NCBI GenBank assembly: GCA_021807645.1
Contig: JAKBCP010000021.1
Location: forward strand, 1-8,171
DNA length: 8,171 nt
Direction of reading: 5' to 3'
Source: a bacterium
GTDB taxonomy: Bacteria; Vulcanimicrobiota; Vulcanimicrobiia; Vulcanimicrobiales; Vulcanimicrobiaceae
The notes below the pieces were generated by a model, which saw only the letters and a list, made by a program, of their open reading frames with translations, had not been told where the DNA came from and made no database searches. A program made the position numbers and the translations under genes. Below are positions 6,189 to 8,171 of the stretch, one piece after another (the stretch's first letter is position 1; each line of letters begins with the position of its first letter).

Positions 6189-6203
6189 AGCGTATATTCC
6201 ACA

Positions 6204-6278
6204 TGGTGGGCGGTAGAAGGATTGAACTTCTGACCTCTTCCGTGTCAAGGAAGCGCTCTCCCACTGAGCTAACCGCCC
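6204..6278 (-). tRNA. tRNA-Val(GAC)
   Basis: The cloverleaf on the minus strand has acceptor stem GGGCGGT/ACCGCCC, D-arm GCTC-AGTGGGA-GAGC, anticodon stem CTTCC/GGAAG with loop TTGACAC, and T-arm AGAAG-TTCAATC-CTTCT. The anticodon GAC (6246-6244) reads GUC and GUU codons. The discriminator is A and CCA is encoded. The gene stands alone, with its own promoter and terminator around it. Its neighbour on the right, the diguanylate cyclase gene, is divergent. Confidence 0.97.
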
Positions 6279-6292
6279 GAAAGGCCCAACGC

Positions 6293-6321
6293 AGGATAGC
6301 AGATGCGCCGAAGCCCGTCAA
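6293..6321 (-). promoter_or_regulatory. Sigma-70-type promoter of tRNA-Val(GAC)
   Basis: On the minus strand TTGACG (6321-6316) and TATCCT (6298-6293) are exactly 17 bases apart, matching the -35 and -10 consensus at five and four of six bases. Fourteen bases separate the -10 box from the mature tRNA 5' end, so a start about seven bases after the box would leave a very short leader. This is the best promoter in the window. Confidence 0.8.
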
Positions 6322-6370
6322 AGCCCCTGCGAGCGGAGCGTGCCTCACCCGTCTTGAACGTCACCCTCCG

Positions 6371-7333
6371 ATGAGTGCACTACGCCAGCGGGTCGCCGAG
6401 GCCGCTCGGCGGATGTCCACGCTGCTCGTCGAGGATATTACGCTCGAGGCGGTCTTTGCCAGCCTCGCCGATCTATTGGCGACCTTCGTTGAAGCAACGG
6501 AGGTCGTGGCGATCCTCCGTGAAGGGCAGAGCTGGCTTCGCCTCGCTTGGGCCGATGGGAACCTTCGGCGCAATGTCCTCGCACGGCTCTCGCCTGCCGA
6601 GCCATTAACGACGGTCGTTCGCGACGGCATCGCACGCGAGGCCCACGAGCCCGCCGCGATGGCGATGCCGCTGCGAATCGGCGATGAAGCCGTCGGCGGC
6701 TTCGCGGTGCGAAGCGGCGCCCTGCGCTCCTACGATGAGGCCGATGCTGCGGTGATCGAGAGCCTCGGACCCTACGTCGCCGTGGCGCTGCGCCAACGCA
6801 TGCTCCGCGAGCAGATCGATCGCGAGCGTTTCCGTGCCGACCACGATCCGCTCACGACGCTGCCGAACCGTGCCGCCTTTGCCGCCGCGCTCACGCATGC
6901 CCTCGGGCGCGTCCGTCGGAGCGGCGACCGGCTCGCGGTGCTCTTCATCGATCTCGACGGTTTCAAGGCGATCAACGACAGCTTCGGGCACGAGGCCGGG
7001 GACGCGGTGCTTCGAAGCGCTTCACGCCGTCTTTTGCGACGGCTCCGAACCGGCGACAGCGTTGCACGACTCGGCGGCGATGAGTTCGCCACAATTCTTC
7101 GTGGGATAGGGAATGAGGAAGACGCACGGAGTCTCGCCGAGGAGGTACGCGCAGCGCTCGAACGTCCGATGACCTGGCGTGGAAATAGGCTCCGTGTCGG
7201 TGCCAGCATCGGCTGGGCGATCGCGCCGCGCGACGGAACTGAGATCGCCGAACTCCTGCGGCGCTCCGACCATCGAATGTATCGCGATAAACGCGCGCGC
7301 CGGGAGCACAACGCTCGCCGCTTACGAAAATAG
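6371..7333 (+). CDS. GAF-GGDEF diguanylate cyclase
   Basis: This cytoplasmic enzyme should make cyclic di-GMP from two GTP. The 320-residue protein has an N-terminal GAF-like sensor region (about 12-142), a short helical linker (about 142-157) and a GGDEF domain (about 158-315). The catalytic motif is intact as GGDEF (235-239), and the metal-binding Asp194 is in FIDLDGFKAIND. The inhibitory site RTGD (226-229) sits exactly five residues before the motif, so product feedback is expected. No membrane segments and no EAL domain are present; the GAF ligand is unknown. The ATG at 6371 is the first possible start outside the divergent tRNA. It has no clear Shine-Dalgarno, and the ATG at 6413 (residue 15) remains possible. 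Its last 12 bases overlap the end of the convergent thioesterase gene. Confidence 0.93.
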   Translation: MSALRQRVAEAARRMSTLLVEDITLEAVFASLADLLATFVEATEVVAILREGQSWLRLAWADGNLRRNVLARLSPAEPLTTVVRDGIAREAHEPAAMAMPLRIGDEAVGGFAVRSGALRSYDEADAAVIESLGPYVAVALRQRMLREQIDRERFRADHDPLTTLPNRAAFAAALTHALGRVRRSGDRLAVLFIDLDGFKAINDSFGHEAGDAVLRSASRRLLRRLRTGDSVARLGGDEFATILRGIGNEEDARSLAEEVRAALERPMTWRGNRLRVGASIGWAIAPRDGTEIAELLRRSDHRMYRDKRARREHNARRLRK

Positions 7334-7753
7334 AACCTGCGGACCGCTCTCAAAGGCCGCAATCGCCGCGCGCCAACCATCGGGAACAACGATGCTTCTC
7401 TGGGCTTCGAAATCAAATGCAACGACGGCCGTCGTTCCATGCGCGGCCCGATGGAGGTGCGTCTCGCTCCAGACTTCGTAATAGAAATCCCACGACTTCG
7501 TTCCCATCCGCGAGACCTTACACCCGACCGCGATCTTTTCTCGATAGGCGAGTTGCTTTTCGTACGTGAAGGAGATATTCGCTTGAATCATGCCGTGATT
7601 GCCGTCGATCGCTTCACCCATAACGCGCGCAAAATATTCGGCGCGCATCATCTCCGCCCAACGAATATAGGCGACATTGTTGACGTGATGGAGCATATCG
7701 ATATCGGCAAACGGAACCGTGAATCGCGAAATCAAGGGAAATCCTTCGAGCAT
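7322..7753 (-). CDS. Hotdog-fold acyl-CoA thioesterase (4HBT / YbgC-FadM type)
   Basis: The 143-residue protein has the length and layout of single-domain 4-hydroxybenzoyl-CoA thioesterase family enzymes, which hydrolyse acyl-CoA thioesters in the cytoplasm. The active-site segment FADIDMLHHVNNVAYIRW carries the family aspartate (Asp19) followed by the HHVNN helix start (22-26), and a long helix follows. The central strands include ISFTYEKQLAYREKI and AVGCKVSRMGTKSWDFYYEV, as in this fold. The substrate cannot be named. I choose the ATG at 7753 because the fold begins right after it. A longer frame back to a TTG at 7816 adds 21 residues of unrelated, Cys-rich sequence. No good ribosome site is seen at either start. 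Its 3' end overlaps the diguanylate cyclase gene by 12 bases, tail to tail. Confidence 0.88.
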   Translation of the reverse strand: MLEGFPLISRFTVPFADIDMLHHVNNVAYIRWAEMMRAEYFARVMGEAIDGNHGMIQANISFTYEKQLAYREKIAVGCKVSRMGTKSWDFYYEVWSETHLHRAAHGTTAVVAFDFEAQRSIVVPDGWRAAIAAFESGPQVLFS

Positions 7754-7809
7754 GCCCGTCGCTTCGACATCGCAGCGGCATTTGCCCCGAGCATTTGCCG
7801 GAGAGGCGC

Positions 7810-7837
7810 TAGACAAACAGCATCGCGATAGGATACC
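7810..7837 (+). promoter_or_regulatory. Possible promoter of the Val-Asp-Phe tRNA cluster
   Basis: TAGACA (7810-7815) matches the -35 consensus at five of six bases, and GATACC (7832-7837) is a weak -10 candidate 16 bases later. A start near 7844 would leave a leader of about 34 bases, including the hairpin at 7853-7877. The -10 box is poor, so this is tentative. Confidence 0.3.
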
Positions 7838-7852
7838 ATCCGAAATCGTCTA

Positions 7853-7877
7853 ACGATCCCCGGACGCCGGGTATCGT
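7853..7877 (+). repeat. Hairpin abutting the 5' end of tRNA-Val(CAC)
   Basis: Arms ACGATCCCCGG (7853-7863) and CCGGGTATCGT (7867-7877) pair over 11 positions with one C-T mismatch, around a three-base loop. The 3' arm ends at the base just before the mature tRNA, exactly at the expected RNase P cut. It is not followed by a T-run, so it is not a terminator. Confidence 0.6.
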
Positions 7878-7952
7878 GGGCGCGTAGCTCAGTGGGAGAG
7901 CATCCGCTTCACACGCGGGGGGTCGTTGGTTCAATCCCAACCGTGCCCACCA
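7878..7952 (+). tRNA. tRNA-Val(CAC)
   Basis: The cloverleaf has acceptor stem GGGCGCG/CGTGCCC with one G-T pair, D-arm GCTC-AGTGGGA-GAGC, anticodon stem TCCGC/GCGGG with loop TTCACAC, and T-arm GTTGG-TTCAATC-CCAAC. The anticodon CAC (7910-7912) reads GUG codons. The discriminator is A and CCA is encoded. It is the first of three tRNAs on this strand and lies six bases before tRNA-Asp. Confidence 0.97.
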
Positions 7953-7958
7953 TCCCCT

Positions 7959-8035
7959 GGCGCTGTAGCTCAGTTGGTTAGAGCGCCGCCCTGTCACGGC
8001 GGAGGTCGTGGGTTCGAGCCCCATCAGCGTCGCCA
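7959..8035 (+). tRNA. tRNA-Asp(GTC)
   Basis: The acceptor stem GGCGCTG/CAGCGTC has one G-T pair, the anticodon stem CCGCC/GGCGG encloses CTGTCAC, and the T-arm is GTGGG-TTCGAGC-CCCAT. The anticodon GTC is at 7993-7995. The discriminator G fits aspartate identity, and CCA is encoded. It is the middle gene of the cluster. Confidence 0.97.
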
Positions 8036-8041
8036 TCGTTC

Positions 8042-8075
8042 ATGCGGGTACAACGCGTCGTCGCTGTACCCGCAT
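8042..8075 (+). repeat. Perfect 11-base inverted repeat between tRNA-Asp and tRNA-Phe
   Basis: ATGCGGGTACA (8042-8052) and TGTACCCGCAT (8065-8075) pair perfectly around a 12-base loop. The hairpin fills most of the 44-base spacer and ends four bases before the 5' end of tRNA-Phe. No T-run follows, so it is unlikely to be a terminator. It could guide processing of the tRNA precursor or be a tRNA relic. Confidence 0.75.
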
Positions 8076-8079
8076 CCAT

Positions 8080-8155
8080 GCCAAGGTAGCTCAGTCGGTA
8101 GAGCACGCGCCTGAAAAGTGCGGTGTCGCCGGTTCGATTCCGGCCCTTGGCACCA
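8080..8155 (+). tRNA. tRNA-Phe(GAA)
   Basis: The acceptor stem GCCAAGG/CCTTGGC is perfect, the anticodon stem CGCGC/GTGCG (one G-T pair) encloses CTGAAAA, and the T-arm is GCCGG-TTCGATT-CCGGC. The anticodon GAA is at 8113-8115. The discriminator is A and CCA is encoded. It is the last complete gene in the window; the remaining 16 bases show no terminator. Confidence 0.97.
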
Positions 8156-8171
8156 CGAACGTCGAAGGGAG

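Noticed and set aside
6203..6370. Extended N-terminus of the diguanylate cyclase beginning in tRNA-Val
   Set aside because: The extra 56 codons include antisense tRNA (RRIELLTSSVSRKRSPTELT), another typical false translation. The ATG at 6371 is the first credible start.
7439..7831. Plus-strand frame of 130 codons over the thioesterase
   Set aside because: It is fully antisense to a hotdog thioesterase with clear active-site motifs, and the product looks like no known protein.
7809..8036. Minus-strand frame with LGLNQRPPACEADALPLSYA
   Set aside because: This is a classic spurious peptide made by translating the antisense of tRNA genes. The true features are tRNA-Val and tRNA-Asp.
1..8171. 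CRISPR array, insertion sequence, attachment site or phage cargo near the tRNAs
   Set aside because: No spaced repeats, transposase or integrase motifs, or duplicated tRNA 3' ends were seen next to any of the six tRNAs.

Overview
This is a bacterial chromosomal window of roughly 60% GC (judged by eye). It is densely packed and shows no trace of insertion sequences, phage genes or a CRISPR array. Two exported solute-binding proteins and six tRNA genes that all encode their 3' CCA point to an ordinary free-living bacterium, probably diderm. The gene styles and GC would suit an under-sampled soil lineage such as Eremiobacterota (WPS-2), but that placement is a guess.

Left part, minus strand (1-1923): reading along the minus strand, tRNA-Gly(CCC), tRNA-Cys(GCA), a panE-type ketopantoate reductase, hisF and the first codons of hisI follow one another with almost no spacing. 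panE starts 13 bases after the tRNA-Cys CCA. hisF overlaps panE by a GTGA junction. A hisI start, not visible as a complete ORF, overlaps the end of hisF. This looks like one transcription unit mixing tRNAs, a CoA-pathway-like enzyme and late histidine biosynthesis.

Middle (2033-4412): a four-helix DUF4239-type membrane protein (+) converges on a polytopic membrane protein of unknown function (-). The latter diverges from a dienelactone hydrolase family gene (+) with a complete Cys-Asp-His triad. A long two-way hairpin terminator separates the hydrolase from the next, convergent pair of genes.

Right-middle (4410-6321): two tandem paralogous amino-acid-type periplasmic binding proteins (-) lie downstream of a compact tRNA-Val(GAC) unit that has a recognisable promoter and an intrinsic terminator. 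No permease or ATPase gene lies beside them.

Right part (6371-8171): a GAF-GGDEF diguanylate cyclase (+) with intact active and inhibitory sites overlaps tail-to-tail with a hotdog-fold acyl-CoA thioesterase (-). A tRNA-Val(CAC), tRNA-Asp(GTC), tRNA-Phe(GAA) cluster (+) closes the window. Hairpins sit just before the 5' ends of the first and third of these tRNAs.

I found no convincing new defence, mobile or toxin system. The most unusual signals are the tRNA-to-panE junction, the hairpins in the tRNA cluster, the orphan pair of binding proteins, and a strong excess of the palindrome CGATCG across the window.
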